The notes under the pieces were generated by a model. It searched no databases. It saw only the letters and a list, made by a program, of their open reading frames with translations, and was not told the DNA's origin. A stretch of 64,000 nucleotides of DNA, taken from positions 18,993 to 82,992 of the forward strand of contig JAUSMJ010000026.1 in NCBI GenBank assembly GCA_030645575.1, in the 5' to 3' direction. Numbering within the stretch: position 1 is the first letter of the stretch; every line of letters begins with the position of its first letter. Below are positions 1 to 10,990 of this stretch, in pieces. The stretch comes from Caulobacter sp. (GTDB taxonomy: Bacteria > Pseudomonadota > Alphaproteobacteria > Caulobacterales > Caulobacteraceae). Position numbers and translations under genes: made by a program.

Positions 1-1277
<1,277 letters not shown>

Positions 1278-1451
1278 GTGAGGTCTCTCTAGCTCCCTTA
1301 CTGGCGGACGGCGGTGACGAGGGCCTTCATGAAGCGCCCCGGTTTTTCTCTTCCGTCCCCGGTTGGATCCTCTGGTCTGAAACGGGGTGACTTTCCGTTC
1401 TGGGAAAGCCGTTTGTCAGTCCGGCATATGGGAAGCAAGGCGCCCGCCGCA

Positions 1452-1477
1452 AGAGCAAAACCCCGATCATGCCGGGG
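1452..1477 (-). terminator. Possible Rho-independent terminator
   Basis: Minus strand CCCCGGCATGATCGGGGTTTTG: short GC stem followed by T-run. Confidence 0.3.
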
Positions 1478-1581
1478 GCTTTGACCTCGTCACGGCGACG
1501 CCCCCCATTTGGGGCATGGCCTCGCCGGGGATTTCGTGACTTTCTGCGACCGTTCGAGGGGCTTCGTTCAGGAGGGAATCA

Positions 1582-1935
1582 ATGTCGACCCTGTCTACCC
1601 GGCTAAAGGCCGGTCTCGCGCTCGCCGTCATGGTGGCGACCACCGCGCTCACGCCCGGTCTGGCTTCGGCCGAGGACCGCCGCGTGAAAATCATCAACGA
1701 AACGCGCTTCACCATCGTGCGCTTCTATGCGTCGAACGTGAACGCCACGGGCTGGGAAGAGGACATCCTCGGCCAGAGCGTGCTGCGGCCGGGGCAGTCG
1801 GTCGTGATCAACATCGACGACGGCTCGGGCTACTGCCTGTACGACTTCAAGGCCGTGTTCGACGACGGCGACTCCCTGGTCCGCCAGCGGGTCGATGTCT
1901 GCAAGATCTCGTCCTACCGCTACACCGAGGACTGA
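1582..1935 (+). CDS. Small secreted hypothetical protein
   Basis: 117 aa with N-terminal signal peptide (MSTLSTRLKAGLALAVMVATTALTPGLASA), conserved-looking body VKIINETRFTIVRFYASN. Confidence 0.75.
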   Translation: MSTLSTRLKAGLALAVMVATTALTPGLASAEDRRVKIINETRFTIVRFYASNVNATGWEEDILGQSVLRPGQSVVINIDDGSGYCLYDFKAVFDDGDSLVRQRVDVCKISSYRYTED

Positions 1936-2016
1936 AGACCGCCGGAGGCGACGGGAACCGGGGGGATCCCGCGGGCGGGGCGGCTAACGCCCCGCCCGGC
2001 GCCTTTCCAGGCAGGG

Positions 2017-4626
2017 CTAATGGCCCTTCTTCACCCATTCATCGATATCGCCCAGCCGCTCGCGCCGCACCCTGGCGCGATAGACGGCGGCCGACAGCGA
2101 CGCCTTGAGCCGCTGCGGAGGCTGGCCCTCGGCCTGGGCCATGGACAGGGCCTCGCCCGCGATGGTCTCGTCCGCCCAGCCGCCCGTGATCCGCGCCAGC
2201 ATCCCGACCATCGAGCCCGGCGCGAACAGGGCGTCGGCGCGTGTCTTGTTGGCCTTCAGATAGGCCCAGGTCATGGCCGGAAAGTTGCCCGACGGCCCGC
2301 GCAGGATGTTCTGGCGCAGGGTGATCGGCGGCTCGGCGCCAAGCGCCAGCTCCAGCGTGCGCCGCGCCAGGGCCTTGTCGCGCACCTCGCCGAGCACACC
2401 ATAGAGCTGCTGCTTCTCCAGGGCGTTGGTCGAGGTCCGGGCCATGGTCCGCAGGCGCTCCCAGGTCGCCGCATCGGCCTGCATGGCCACCACGATCAGG
2501 GCCGGTTCGCGGATCGCCGCCGGCAGGGCCGCGCCGTCCGTATCCATCCGTGCGAAGCGCGCGCGGGCCTCGGCGACCACGGCCTGGTCGTCGAACCGGC
2601 CCAGCGCCCTGACCAGGTCCGCCCGCAGCAGGATCGCCGTGGCCGGCTCGCCGGCGACGGGTGTCCAGCCAACCCGCGCCCAGACCGGCCCCAGCAGGGT
2701 CCGCGCCCGGGCGCGGAAGGCCGTCTGGCCTGTGTTTCCGTCATAGAGGCGGTCGATCTGGTTCAGCACATCGACCACCTGCATCCAGACCACCGGATTG
2801 GCGTCGGCGGGCAGGCTGGCGGCGAGATCGAGCCAGTCGGCGACCGGCGCCGCGCCCTCCTGGCCGAACGCCCAGTAGTCGTAGAGCAGGCCCAGCTGAT
2901 CCACCGCGTCGAGCCGGCCGAAGCGGGTCCGCAGCCGGGCGAAGGCCTTTTCATCGTAGGTCGTGCGGAAATAGCCGGCCTGGCCGAAGTTGACCAGCAG
3001 CGGCGCGCCCGCCGGGCCCTTGAGCCGCACCGACTCGCCCATCGACACCAGGCCGCGCCAGTCGCGCTTCTCGCCCGGCCAGGTCGCGGCCACCGGCGTC
3101 GACCAGCTGAGCGGCCGGCGGGACGGGGCATCGACGCCGAAGCGGCGCTGGGTCAGCCGCCAGGCCGAACCCAGGGAGGTGACCTTGATCAGCGGCACGC
3201 CGGGCTGGCGGGTGAAGTCGCCGGCGATGCGGCGGATCGGCTGGCCGGAGGCGGTCTCCACCGCGCGCCACAGGTCGTCGCTGATGGTGTTGCCGTAGGC
3301 GTGTTCCTTCATGTAGGCGCGCAGGGCGTCGCGGAAGTGATCGGCCCCGACCCAGGCCTCGATCATGGCGATGACCGCCTGGCCCTTCTGGTAGCTGATG
3401 GTGTCGAACGCCGTGTCGCGCGCGTCGGCGACTTCCTGCACGATCGGATGGGTGGCGGCGCGGGCGTCGAGATTCATCGCCCCGTCGCGGGCGGCCATGT
3501 CCTGTAGCTGAACCGACCACTCGGGGTGGAAATGGTCGGTGGCCTTGGCCTCCATCCAGGAGGCGAAGCCCTCGTTGAGCCAGATGTCGTCCCACCAGCT
3601 CATCGTCACCAGGTCGCCGAACCACTGGTGCGCCATCTCGTGGCCGATGGTGGTGAAGGCGTTCTGGCGGTCGGCCTGGCTCGAGACCTGGGCATCGACC
3701 AGCACGGCCTTTTCGAAATAGAGGATGGCCCCCCAGTTCTCCATCGCCGAGAAGGTCGCCGCGCCGCCGGGCACGGCCACCAGGTCCAGCTTGGGCAGGG
3801 GGTAGGGCGTGCCGAAATAATCGTTGAAGAAGGGCAGCAGCTGCTCGGCCGCGTCGAGCGCGAAGCCCGCCTCGCCGGTCGAGCCGCGCTTGACCACCAC
3901 GCCCACATCGACGTCGCCGACCTTGCGGCCCACGCGTTCGAAGTCGCCCACGGCCAGGAACAGCAGATAGGAGCTCATCTTCGGCGAGACCGCGAAGGTG
4001 GTGCGCGTCAGGCCGCCTTCGACCGGCGTGGCCGTCTCGACGGGCATGTTGGAGACGACCATGTCGGCGGTGGGCGCATCGACGGTCAGCTTGAACGTCG
4101 CCTTCAGGGCCGGCTCATCCCACATCGGCGCGAACCGCCGGGCGTCGGGCGACTCGAACTGCGTCGCCAGCAGTCGTTTGCTGCCCTGGGCCGTGTCGTA
4201 ATCGACCGAGAACAGGCCAAAGGCCTGCTGGTTGATCTTGCCCGTGTAGTCGATGGCCAGCCGGTGCCTCCCGGCGGTCAGGGGCTGGGCGAAGGTCAGG
4301 GTCGCGGTCTGCGCGGGGGCGTCATAGGTCACCCTGGGCGCCGCGTCGGCGCCATCCAGTCGCACCTTGCCAAAGGTCAGGTCGGCCGCGTTCAGCGTCA
4401 CCACGGCGGTCGGCCTGACCACCTGGACGTCGGCGCCGACCGAGCCGGTGAAGCTCAGGGCGGTCGCGTCGGGTCGCACGGCGATGTCGTAGTGGATGGG
4501 GGTGATGTCCGTGGGCAGGACGTGCCGGGCCGCCGGGTCCTTGCCGGCGCCGCAGCCCGCCAGAAGAACCGTCGCCGTCAGCGCCAGTCCCGTTACGATG
4601 CGATTGAACACGCCCGATCTCCCCAT
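2017..4626 (-). CDS. M1-family aminopeptidase, lipoprotein
   Basis: Lipobox-type N-terminus MGRSGVFNRIVTGLALTATVLLAGCG; GAMEN-like SAMENWG and HEMAHQWFGDLV...NEGFASW zinc motif. Track start at 4848 would overlap alkB; start at 4626 preferred. Confidence 0.92.
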   Translation of the reverse strand: MGRSGVFNRIVTGLALTATVLLAGCGAGKDPAARHVLPTDITPIHYDIAVRPDATALSFTGSVGADVQVVRPTAVVTLNAADLTFGKVRLDGADAAPRVTYDAPAQTATLTFAQPLTAGRHRLAIDYTGKINQQAFGLFSVDYDTAQGSKRLLATQFESPDARRFAPMWDEPALKATFKLTVDAPTADMVVSNMPVETATPVEGGLTRTTFAVSPKMSSYLLFLAVGDFERVGRKVGDVDVGVVVKRGSTGEAGFALDAAEQLLPFFNDYFGTPYPLPKLDLVAVPGGAATFSAMENWGAILYFEKAVLVDAQVSSQADRQNAFTTIGHEMAHQWFGDLVTMSWWDDIWLNEGFASWMEAKATDHFHPEWSVQLQDMAARDGAMNLDARAATHPIVQEVADARDTAFDTISYQKGQAVIAMIEAWVGADHFRDALRAYMKEHAYGNTISDDLWRAVETASGQPIRRIAGDFTRQPGVPLIKVTSLGSAWRLTQRRFGVDAPSRRPLSWSTPVAATWPGEKRDWRGLVSMGESVRLKGPAGAPLLVNFGQAGYFRTTYDEKAFARLRTRFGRLDAVDQLGLLYDYWAFGQEGAAPVADWLDLAASLPADANPVVWMQVVDVLNQIDRLYDGNTGQTAFRARARTLLGPVWARVGWTPVAGEPATAILLRADLVRALGRFDDQAVVAEARARFARMDTDGAALPAAIREPALIVVAMQADAATWERLRTMARTSTNALEKQQLYGVLGEVRDKALARRTLELALGAEPPITLRQNILRGPSGNFPAMTWAYLKANKTRADALFAPGSMVGMLARITGGWADETIAGEALSMAQAEGQPPQRLKASLSAAVYRARVRRERLGDIDEWVKKGH

Positions 4627-4669
4627 CCCGCACGCGGGGAGGTTAGACTGAAGCGGCCCGGAGTGAATC

Positions 4670-5275
4670 ATGAAGGATTTGTCAGGTTTCACCCTGCTTC
4701 CCGGCCGGCTGGATCCTTCGGCCCAGGCGGCGCTGGTCGATGCGGTGCTGACGGCCGCCCGAACCGCGCCATTCCACCACCAGGTCACGCCCGGCGGCAA
4801 GGCCATGAGCGTGGAGATGACGGGGCTGGGACCGCTCAGCTGGGTCACCGACGCGCGCGGCTATCGTTATGAGGCGCGCCACCCGCTGACGGGCGAGCCC
4901 TGGCCGCCGATGCCGCCGGTGCTGCAGGCCCTGTGGGCGGAGCTGGCCGATCCGGCGGTCCCGGCCGACGCCTGCCTGGTCAACCTCTACCGCGAGGGCG
5001 CGAGGATGGGCCCACACCGCGACCAGGACGAGGCCGACTTCGGCTTTCCGGTGCTGTCGGTGTCGCTGGGCGACACGGCGGTCTTCCGCCTGGGCGGTCT
5101 GAAGCGGACGGACCCGACCCGCTCGGTGCGGCTGGCCTCGGGCGATGTCTGCCTGCTGGCCGGGGAATCGCGGCTGGCGTTTCACGGCGTCGACCGCATC
5201 CTGGCCGGCTCGTCCCGCCTGGTTCCCGGCGGCGGCCGGATCAATCTGACGTTGCGTCGCGCGCGGCCGGCCTGA
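4670..5275 (+). CDS. alkB: AlkB-like alpha-ketoglutarate-dependent dioxygenase
   Basis: 201 aa; NLYREGARMGPHRDQDE (HxD), LGDTAVFRLGG, GDVCLLAGESRLAFHGVDRI, RINLTLRRA. Confidence 0.92.
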   Translation: MKDLSGFTLLPGRLDPSAQAALVDAVLTAARTAPFHHQVTPGGKAMSVEMTGLGPLSWVTDARGYRYEARHPLTGEPWPPMPPVLQALWAELADPAVPADACLVNLYREGARMGPHRDQDEADFGFPVLSVSLGDTAVFRLGGLKRTDPTRSVRLASGDVCLLAGESRLAFHGVDRILAGSSRLVPGGGRINLTLRRARPA

Positions 5276-5338
5276 ACCGCTTCCCAGCGGCGCCGGTCGG
5301 GGGATAGGGTGCGGCCAACGATACGAGGGAACCCCGCC

Positions 5339-6226
5339 ATGCTGAAGCTGACCCGCCCCGAGGGCTCGGAGCCGCGAGACTTCGACCTGTCCCGTCGCGC
5401 CCTGCCAGCCCTGTTCTTCGCCGGCTACGCCGCCGCCGCGGTATCGGCCCGGGCCGAGCCGATCCACACCGACGCCGAGGGCCTGATCGCCGAGACGGTG
5501 ATGATCCCGGCCGGCGACCGCGACGTACCCGCCTACCTCGCCCGGCCCGACGGGCGCGGCAGGCGGCCGGTGGTGCTGGTGGTTTCCGAGGTGTTCGGCA
5601 TCCACGAGTACATCCGTGACATCTGCCGGCGGCTGGCCAAGCTCGGTTATGTGGCCATCGCGCCGGACCTTTTCGCGCGGCACGGCGATCCCGCGCCGCT
5701 GGTCGACTTCGCCGCGATCCGCGCCATCGTCGGGGCGGCCACCGACGCGCAGGTGATGAACGACATCGAGGCGACCGCGCGGTGGCTGTCGGACCAGGCC
5801 TTCGTCAATCGACGGAAGATGGCCATCACCGGCTATTGCTGGGGCGGCGCCCAGGTCTGGCTGGCCTGCGAACGGTTCCGCCATTTCCGCTGCGGCGTGG
5901 CCTGGTACGGCCGGCTGTCGCGCCCGGCGGCCGGGCAGTTCCTGGCCGGGCCGGAACGGGAATGGCCGCTGGAGCTGGTCGGCTACCTCAAGGCGCCGGT
6001 GCTCGGCCTCTACGGCGGCAAGGACCAGGGCATTCCGGCCGCCGACGTCGAGGCGATGCGCGCCGGGTTGAAGCAATACCGCAAGAAGGGGTCCGACCTG
6101 ATCGTCTACCCCGACGCCCAGCACGGCTTCCACGCCGACTACCGCGCCAGCTACGACCCCGCGGCCGCCCAGGACGGCTGGCGGCGAATGATCGACTTTT
6201 TCCACGCGAACGGGGTGCGGCCGTAG
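5339..6226 (+). CDS. Dienelactone hydrolase family protein
   Basis: VLVVSEVFGIHEYIRDICRRLAKLGYVAIAPDLFAR, GYCWGGAQVWL nucleophile elbow, QHGFHADYR. Confidence 0.9.
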   Translation: MLKLTRPEGSEPRDFDLSRRALPALFFAGYAAAAVSARAEPIHTDAEGLIAETVMIPAGDRDVPAYLARPDGRGRRPVVLVVSEVFGIHEYIRDICRRLAKLGYVAIAPDLFARHGDPAPLVDFAAIRAIVGAATDAQVMNDIEATARWLSDQAFVNRRKMAITGYCWGGAQVWLACERFRHFRCGVAWYGRLSRPAAGQFLAGPEREWPLELVGYLKAPVLGLYGGKDQGIPAADVEAMRAGLKQYRKKGSDLIVYPDAQHGFHADYRASYDPAAAQDGWRRMIDFFHANGVRP

Positions 6227-6235
6227 GGCCATTCA

Positions 6236-6362
6236 CCGTCATGGCCCGGCTTGTCCGGGCCACCCAAGCGTGATGAGCCGAACGGAAGGGGCGAGGATCA
6301 TTCGCGCCCTCAATGTTGTCGCCCGTGTTCCTGGGTGGCCCGAATAAAGCGGGCAATGACGG
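6236..6362. repeat. Inverted pair of REP-like elements
   Basis: Left arm cgtcatggcccggcttgtccgggccaccca and right arm tgggtggcccgaataaagcgggcaatgacg are imperfect inverted copies in the convergent gap between 5339..6226(+) and dnaA(-). Confidence 0.75.
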
Positions 6363-6371
6363 CGGCGGGTG

Positions 6372-7805
6372 TTATCCCCGCAGCTTGCGCGTCAACGCTT
6401 CCAGGTCGCGGGACAGCTGGGGATCGTCGGCCTTCAGCGCCTCGATGCGGCGCACGGCGTGCAGCACGGTGGTGTGGTCGCGGCCGCCGAAGCGCCGGCC
6501 GATGTCGGGCAGCGAGCGGGTGGTCAGCTGCTTGGCCAGCCACATGGCCGCCTGGCGTGGCCGGGCGATGGAGCGGTTGCGGCGCTCGGACACCAGGTCC
6601 GCCTGGCGCAGGCCGAAATGCTCGGAGGTGGCCTTCTGGATGTCGTCGATGGTGATGCGCTTCTCGGCGCCGCGCAGGTGCGGCCGCAGGATGGCCTGGG
6701 CCTCGTCCAGCGACAGGCCGCCGACCTCGGCGCCCATGCGGGCCACCAGGGTGTTCAGGGCCCCTTCCAGCTCGCGCACGCTGTCGGTGAAGCGATCAGC
6801 GAGAAACTGCATCACCTCGGGCTTGGCCGAGGCGTTGAACCCGCCCTGGCGGCCCAGCGACGCCAGCTTGCGCTCGAGGATGCCCATGCGCAGCGTGCGG
6901 TCGGCTGGCTCGATGCCGCAGACCAGGCCCGCCGACAGGTGGCTGCGCAGCCGCGCGTCCATTTCGGTGATCTGGGCCGGCGGCCGGTCGGCCGAGAACA
7001 CCACGCGGCGGCCGTCCTCCATCAGGGCGGTCAGGGTGTGGAACAGCTCTTCCTGGGTCGATTGCTTGCCGGCGACGAAATGCACGTCGTCGATCAGCAG
7101 CAGGTCGGCGGCGCGCAGCTCTTCCTTGAACAGGGCCGTGGACCGATCCATCACCGCCCGCACGAAGGTCGACAGAAAGCGCTCGGCGCTGAGGTAGACG
7201 ACGCGCTTTTCCGGCGCGGCGCGCATCGCCTCCCAGGCCATGGCGTTGAGCAGGTGGGTTTTGCCAAAGCCGTAGCCGCTGTGGATCACCACCGGGTTGA
7301 AGTGGCCGTCGGCCCAGCTGGCCACGCGGCGGGCCACGGCGTGGGCGAACTCGTTGGCCGGGCCGGGCACGAAGCTGTCGAAGGTGAAACGGTCCTGCAG
7401 GCCGGCCACGCGGGTCGGACGGCCGCCGGGCGTCGGGGCGAGGGTCGGCGCGTCCGTCGCGACCGGGTCCATCACCTCGATGGCCTCGGCGATGATGTCC
7501 AGGCCGCCGGTGTCGGCCTCGAATTCCATGCGGGACTTCAGATCCAGGCTGCGCCCCGCCGGGTCGTGCTCGGCCCACAGCTCGCCGATGCGGCGCCAGG
7601 CGTTGCGGCGGATCCAGTCGCGGGCGACCCCCGTGGGCGTGACCAGCACGATGCGGCCGTCGGCGATCTCACGCAGGGCGGCCTGGGCGAGCCACGAGCC
7701 GAACGCGGCTTCGCCGAGTTCCCGGCGAAGAGCCAGGCAGGCCTTCGTCCAGACAGCGCCAGCCGGTGTTTGCGACGACATCGATCGCCCGCCCATGGAA
7801 GTCAT
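6372..7805 (-). CDS. dnaA: Chromosomal replication initiator DnaA
   Basis: AAA+ motifs GYGFGKTHLLNA, LLLIDDVHF; domain IV FGGRDHTTVLHAVRRIEAL; C-terminus LTRKLRG. Start codon (7805 or alternatives nearby) uncertain. Confidence 0.97.
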   Translation of the reverse strand: MTSMGGRSMSSQTPAGAVWTKACLALRRELGEAAFGSWLAQAALREIADGRIVLVTPTGVARDWIRRNAWRRIGELWAEHDPAGRSLDLKSRMEFEADTGGLDIIAEAIEVMDPVATDAPTLAPTPGGRPTRVAGLQDRFTFDSFVPGPANEFAHAVARRVASWADGHFNPVVIHSGYGFGKTHLLNAMAWEAMRAAPEKRVVYLSAERFLSTFVRAVMDRSTALFKEELRAADLLLIDDVHFVAGKQSTQEELFHTLTALMEDGRRVVFSADRPPAQITEMDARLRSHLSAGLVCGIEPADRTLRMGILERKLASLGRQGGFNASAKPEVMQFLADRFTDSVRELEGALNTLVARMGAEVGGLSLDEAQAILRPHLRGAEKRITIDDIQKATSEHFGLRQADLVSERRNRSIARPRQAAMWLAKQLTTRSLPDIGRRFGGRDHTTVLHAVRRIEALKADDPQLSRDLEALTRKLRG

Positions 7806-8013
7806 CAGCCCCACCATTCCATTACGCTTTTTCCACCCGCGACACTCCTCCGCCCCCACGGTGGAGAAGTCCTCAAACCCAACGCAGACAGGTTCTCGCG
7901 CGCCGGATGCACGTCATCCGCCGCCGCCTTTCGCATCACCAAATTAGGAAATGAACCAAGCGTCGAGGCCTCACACTAACGACCCAAAAAACGGTGGGTC
8001 AAACGTGAAATTT

Positions 8014-8121
8014 GAGTCCGGACGCGGATATTTCTGTTGACTCACGAGGGCCCCTCGCGCCGCAAGGGAATCCGTTAACGCCCCTTCCGAGGGGTGTGGG
8101 AATTCGCCGCACACGCGAATC
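8014..8121. promoter_or_regulatory. Cluster of four GANTC (CcrM-type methylation) motifs upstream of dnaA
   Basis: GAGTC 8014-8018, GACTC 8039-8043, GAATC 8068-8072, GAATC 8117-8121; a fifth, GAGTC, at 8216-8220. Confidence 0.6.
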
Positions 8122-8130
8122 GCGAGCACG

Positions 8131-8164
8131 AAAAACCGGCCGGCGCGAGGGGCGCCTGCCGGTT
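8131..8164 (-). terminator. Rho-independent terminator of rpsT
   Basis: Minus strand AACCGGCAGGCGCCCCTCGCGCCGGCCGGTTTTT: long GC stem plus T-run, 63 nt after the rpsT stop. Confidence 0.75.
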
Positions 8165-8226
8165 GTTCAACATGCTGAAATATCGGGCGAACGGTGCTCG
8201 CCAACCCGTTTCGGGGAGTCCCGAAA

Positions 8227-8496
8227 TCAGGCGGCAGACAGCTTCTTCAGCTGGGCGTTCAGGCGCGAGACCTTGCGCGAGCCGGTGTTCTTGTGGACCA
8301 CGCCCTTGGACACGGCGCGCATCAGTTCCGATTGCGCGACGATAAAGGCGGCCTTGGCGGCGGCGGCGTCGCCGGCGGCCAGGGCTTCGTCGAACTTGCG
8401 CAGGAAGGTGCGCACGCGCGAGCGGCGGGCCTTGTTCACTTCCGTGCGGCGCTCGATCTTGCGGATCGCCTTCTTGGCGCCGGGATTATTGGCCAT
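8227..8496 (-). CDS. rpsT: 30S ribosomal protein S20
   Basis: [39 protein letters not shown]...[20 protein letters not shown]. Confidence 0.97.
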   Translation of the reverse strand: MANNPGAKKAIRKIERRTEVNKARRSRVRTFLRKFDEALAAGDAAAAKAAFIVAQSELMRAVSKGVVHKNTGSRKVSRLNAQLKKLSAA

Positions 8497-8638
8497 GAGC
8501 TTGTAGAACCTCAGAACGGACGGGCGCTCGCGAAAGGCCGCGCACGCCGGATAAATCGAAGGGCGGGCAAATACAGGAAGGCCCCCATCCGGTCAATGCG
8601 ACTCTGGCGGTTCGAGGGCCGCCATGTAGAGTTGGGAC

Positions 8639-9052
8639 ATGGACCGTCGCGTTTTTCTCGTCTCGACCCTGGCGCTGGCTGGCTGCGGTTCGGGCCCGCC
8701 CCGGCAATCGGTGATCTGCGACCCCGGCCTGGGCGCGGTCCTGACCCGGGCGCGGGGCCGGTTCGCCGAGCCCGGCGTGCTGGTGGTCAGCGAGGCGCGG
8801 CCGCAGTCGCTGCTCGAGATGGCCGAGGCCGAACCGTCCGCCCTGATCGTGACCCGCCAGAGCCTGATCGCCAACCGCCTGCAGCGCCTGGGCCACGTCC
8901 GGCTCGAGCACCGCTGGCAGGCGCGCATCGGCGGCGAGACCGTGCAGATTCTGGTCACCAAGGGCGCCGGCCCGGCGCAGTGGCGCGCTCTGCGGCTGGC
9001 CAAATGGCTGGCCGGGGACGAGGCCGCATCGGTTCTGGCGCAAGGCGGCTGA
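8639..9052 (+). CDS. Small putative lipoprotein, possibly a reduced substrate-binding-protein-like domain
   Basis: 137 aa; lipobox LVSTLALAGC; no confident family. Confidence 0.7.
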   Translation: MDRRVFLVSTLALAGCGSGPPRQSVICDPGLGAVLTRARGRFAEPGVLVVSEARPQSLLEMAEAEPSALIVTRQSLIANRLQRLGHVRLEHRWQARIGGETVQILVTKGAGPAQWRALRLAKWLAGDEAASVLAQGG

Positions 9053-9076
9053 GGTCCGGCGCGGCCGGCCGCGAGA

Positions 9077-10339
9077 CTAAAGTCCCCGCCGGATCTCGGT
9101 CCACGCCGTCGCCAGCCGGTCGCGGTGGTCCGGGTCCGCCACCCCGATCAGCGCCTCGGCCCGGCCCTCGAGGGTCTGGCCGCGCAGGTCAGCGACGCCG
9201 TGCTCGGTGATCACCAGCCCCACATCGGCCCGCGGCACGGAGACGGCCGTCGGCGGCAGGCGCGGCACGATGCGGCTGACCGCGCCGCGCCGGGCGCTGG
9301 CCGGCAGGGCGAGGATCGGCAGGCCGCCCTTCGACAGCCGCGCGCCGCGCAGGAAGTCGGTCAGGCCGCCGACGCCGCTGATCTGGCGGCCGTCCTGAAA
9401 CTCGGCGTTGGCCTGGCCGAACAGGTCGATTTCGATCGCCGAATTGACCGCCACCAGCCGCGGAATCGCCGCCAGCACGCGGATGTCGTGGGTGACGTTC
9501 GACGGCGCGAAGCGGATGCGGTCGTCCGAGCCGCAACGGTCGTAAAGGTCGCGCGAGCCGGCCGCCAGGCCCGTCACCACCTCGGTCAGGGCGCCCGAAT
9601 CCAGCACCGGCAGCAGCGGATCGGTGACCATGCCCGAATGGATACGCAGCCCCTTCATGCCCTCCAGCGCCGCCAGCGCCGCGATGCCCGCCTTGCCGAC
9701 GCCGAACTGCACGCTGGCCCCGTCGGGGATCAGGCCCTGCAGGTGGCGCTTGATGGCGTCGAACGCCGGGTCGAGCGTCCCCGTGTCGTAGGTCAGCAGC
9801 GGATGGCCGGCCTCGGCGACCAGGTCGAAGCCCGACAGCGGCCAGGTCGCGCCCCGCACACGCGGCATGGCCGGATTGACCAGGGCGACCTTGAACACCT
9901 GCCGCGCCAGCACCGCCGGGGCCAGGTCGCTGGCGACGCCCAGCGACACATTGCCGTCGGTGTCGGGCTCGCTGACCTGGACCACGGCCGCGTCGAGCGG
10001 GGTCTCCTCCAGCCAGCCCCAGGTCTGGAACCAGGTCATCGGCCGAAGGCTGAACCGGCCCGCTTCGAAACTGGGCCGCCAGTCGGCCGACAGGAAGGTT
10101 CCCTCGGCCCGCGCCGTCTCGTGCAGGCCCGCCCAGTCGGTGCGGTTGATCCCGGGAACCGAAGCGCCGACGAAGGTCAGGCCGGCGGCCAGCTCGGGCC
10201 GGCGTCGGTAGACGTCAAGCAGGGCGAGAGGTTCGCCGGCCGCGCCGGAAATGAACACACGGCCGCCCCCCGGCTTCACCTTGCGGGCGACTGTCTCGGC
10301 GGCCGATTCGGCTGTTACGCGAATCACGTCATCATCCAT
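9077..10339 (-). CDS. Acetyl-CoA hydrolase/transferase family protein
   Basis: 420 aa; VQFGVGKAGIAALAAL, LRIHSGMVTDPLLPVLDSGALTEV, VAVNSAIEIDLFGQANAE, SRIVPRLPPTAVSVPRADVGLVITEHGVADLRG. Confidence 0.92.
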   Translation of the reverse strand: MDDDVIRVTAESAAETVARKVKPGGGRVFISGAAGEPLALLDVYRRRPELAAGLTFVGASVPGINRTDWAGLHETARAEGTFLSADWRPSFEAGRFSLRPMTWFQTWGWLEETPLDAAVVQVSEPDTDGNVSLGVASDLAPAVLARQVFKVALVNPAMPRVRGATWPLSGFDLVAEAGHPLLTYDTGTLDPAFDAIKRHLQGLIPDGASVQFGVGKAGIAALAALEGMKGLRIHSGMVTDPLLPVLDSGALTEVVTGLAAGSRDLYDRCGSDDRIRFAPSNVTHDIRVLAAIPRLVAVNSAIEIDLFGQANAEFQDGRQISGVGGLTDFLRGARLSKGGLPILALPASARRGAVSRIVPRLPPTAVSVPRADVGLVITEHGVADLRGQTLEGRAEALIGVADPDHRDRLATAWTEIRRGL

Positions 10340-10418
10340 TCAGACAGACGCCTGCAACTGTATGCGGCGCCAAGTGTTCAGCTTTTTGAATGCCCGGCCC
10401 GAGAGGACACCCCGCGTC

Positions 10419-10538
10419 ATGCGCGCCGCAGTCGATCACCCCTACGATGTGCTCAAGCCCTTCCTGTGGATCGCGGCGTTGAGCTTCGCCACCGGCTTCC
10501 TCGGCTACGTCGGGCTGCACGGCGGCCCGCCCGTCTAG
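10419..10538 (+). CDS. Small single-TM protein (39 aa)
   Basis: [39 protein letters not shown]; one hydrophobic segment, stop just before dut on opposite strand. Confidence 0.45.
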   Translation: MRAAVDHPYDVLKPFLWIAALSFATGFLGYVGLHGGPPV

Positions 10539-10990
10539 GCCGCGCCAGTCGAGCCGAAGCCGCCCGCGCCGCGCGCGGTCTCGTCGAGGCTGGCGACCAG
10601 GCGCCACGCGGCGCTCGCCACCGGCGCGATGACCAGCTGGGCGATGCGGTCGCCCCGGCGGATGATGAAGTCCTCCTCCCCCAGATTGACCAGAATGACC
10701 TTCACCTCGCCGCGATAGTCCGCGTCGATGGTGCCGGGCGTGTTGAGGCAGGTGACCCCGGCCTTGGCGGCCAGACCCGAGCGCGGCCGCACCTGGGCTT
10801 CGAAGCCGGCCGGCACGGCGAAGGCCAGGCCCGTCGGGACCATGGCCCGGGCCATCGGCTGCAGCGTCAGCGGCGCGTCCTCGGCCACCGCCGCCCGCAG
10901 GTCCATGCCGGCCGCCAGCGGCGTCTCGTAAGCCGGCAGCGGCAGGCCCCGCGCGTGGGGCAGCTGGACGACGGGGATGGTCGGAGTCAC
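10535..10990 (-). CDS. dut: dUTP diphosphatase
   Basis: [67 protein letters not shown]. Confidence 0.97.
   Translation of the reverse strand: MTPTIPVVQLPHARGLPLPAYETPLAAGMDLRAAVAEDAPLTLQPMARAMVPTGLAFAVPAGFEAQVRPRSGLAAKAGVTCLNTPGTIDADYRGEVKVILVNLGEEDFIIRRGDRIAQLVIAPVASAAWRLVASLDETARGAGGFGSTGAA

Noticed and set aside
6369-7979. 536-aa plus-strand ORF opposite dnaA
   Set aside because: Shadow ORF; dnaA on the minus strand has clear domain motifs.
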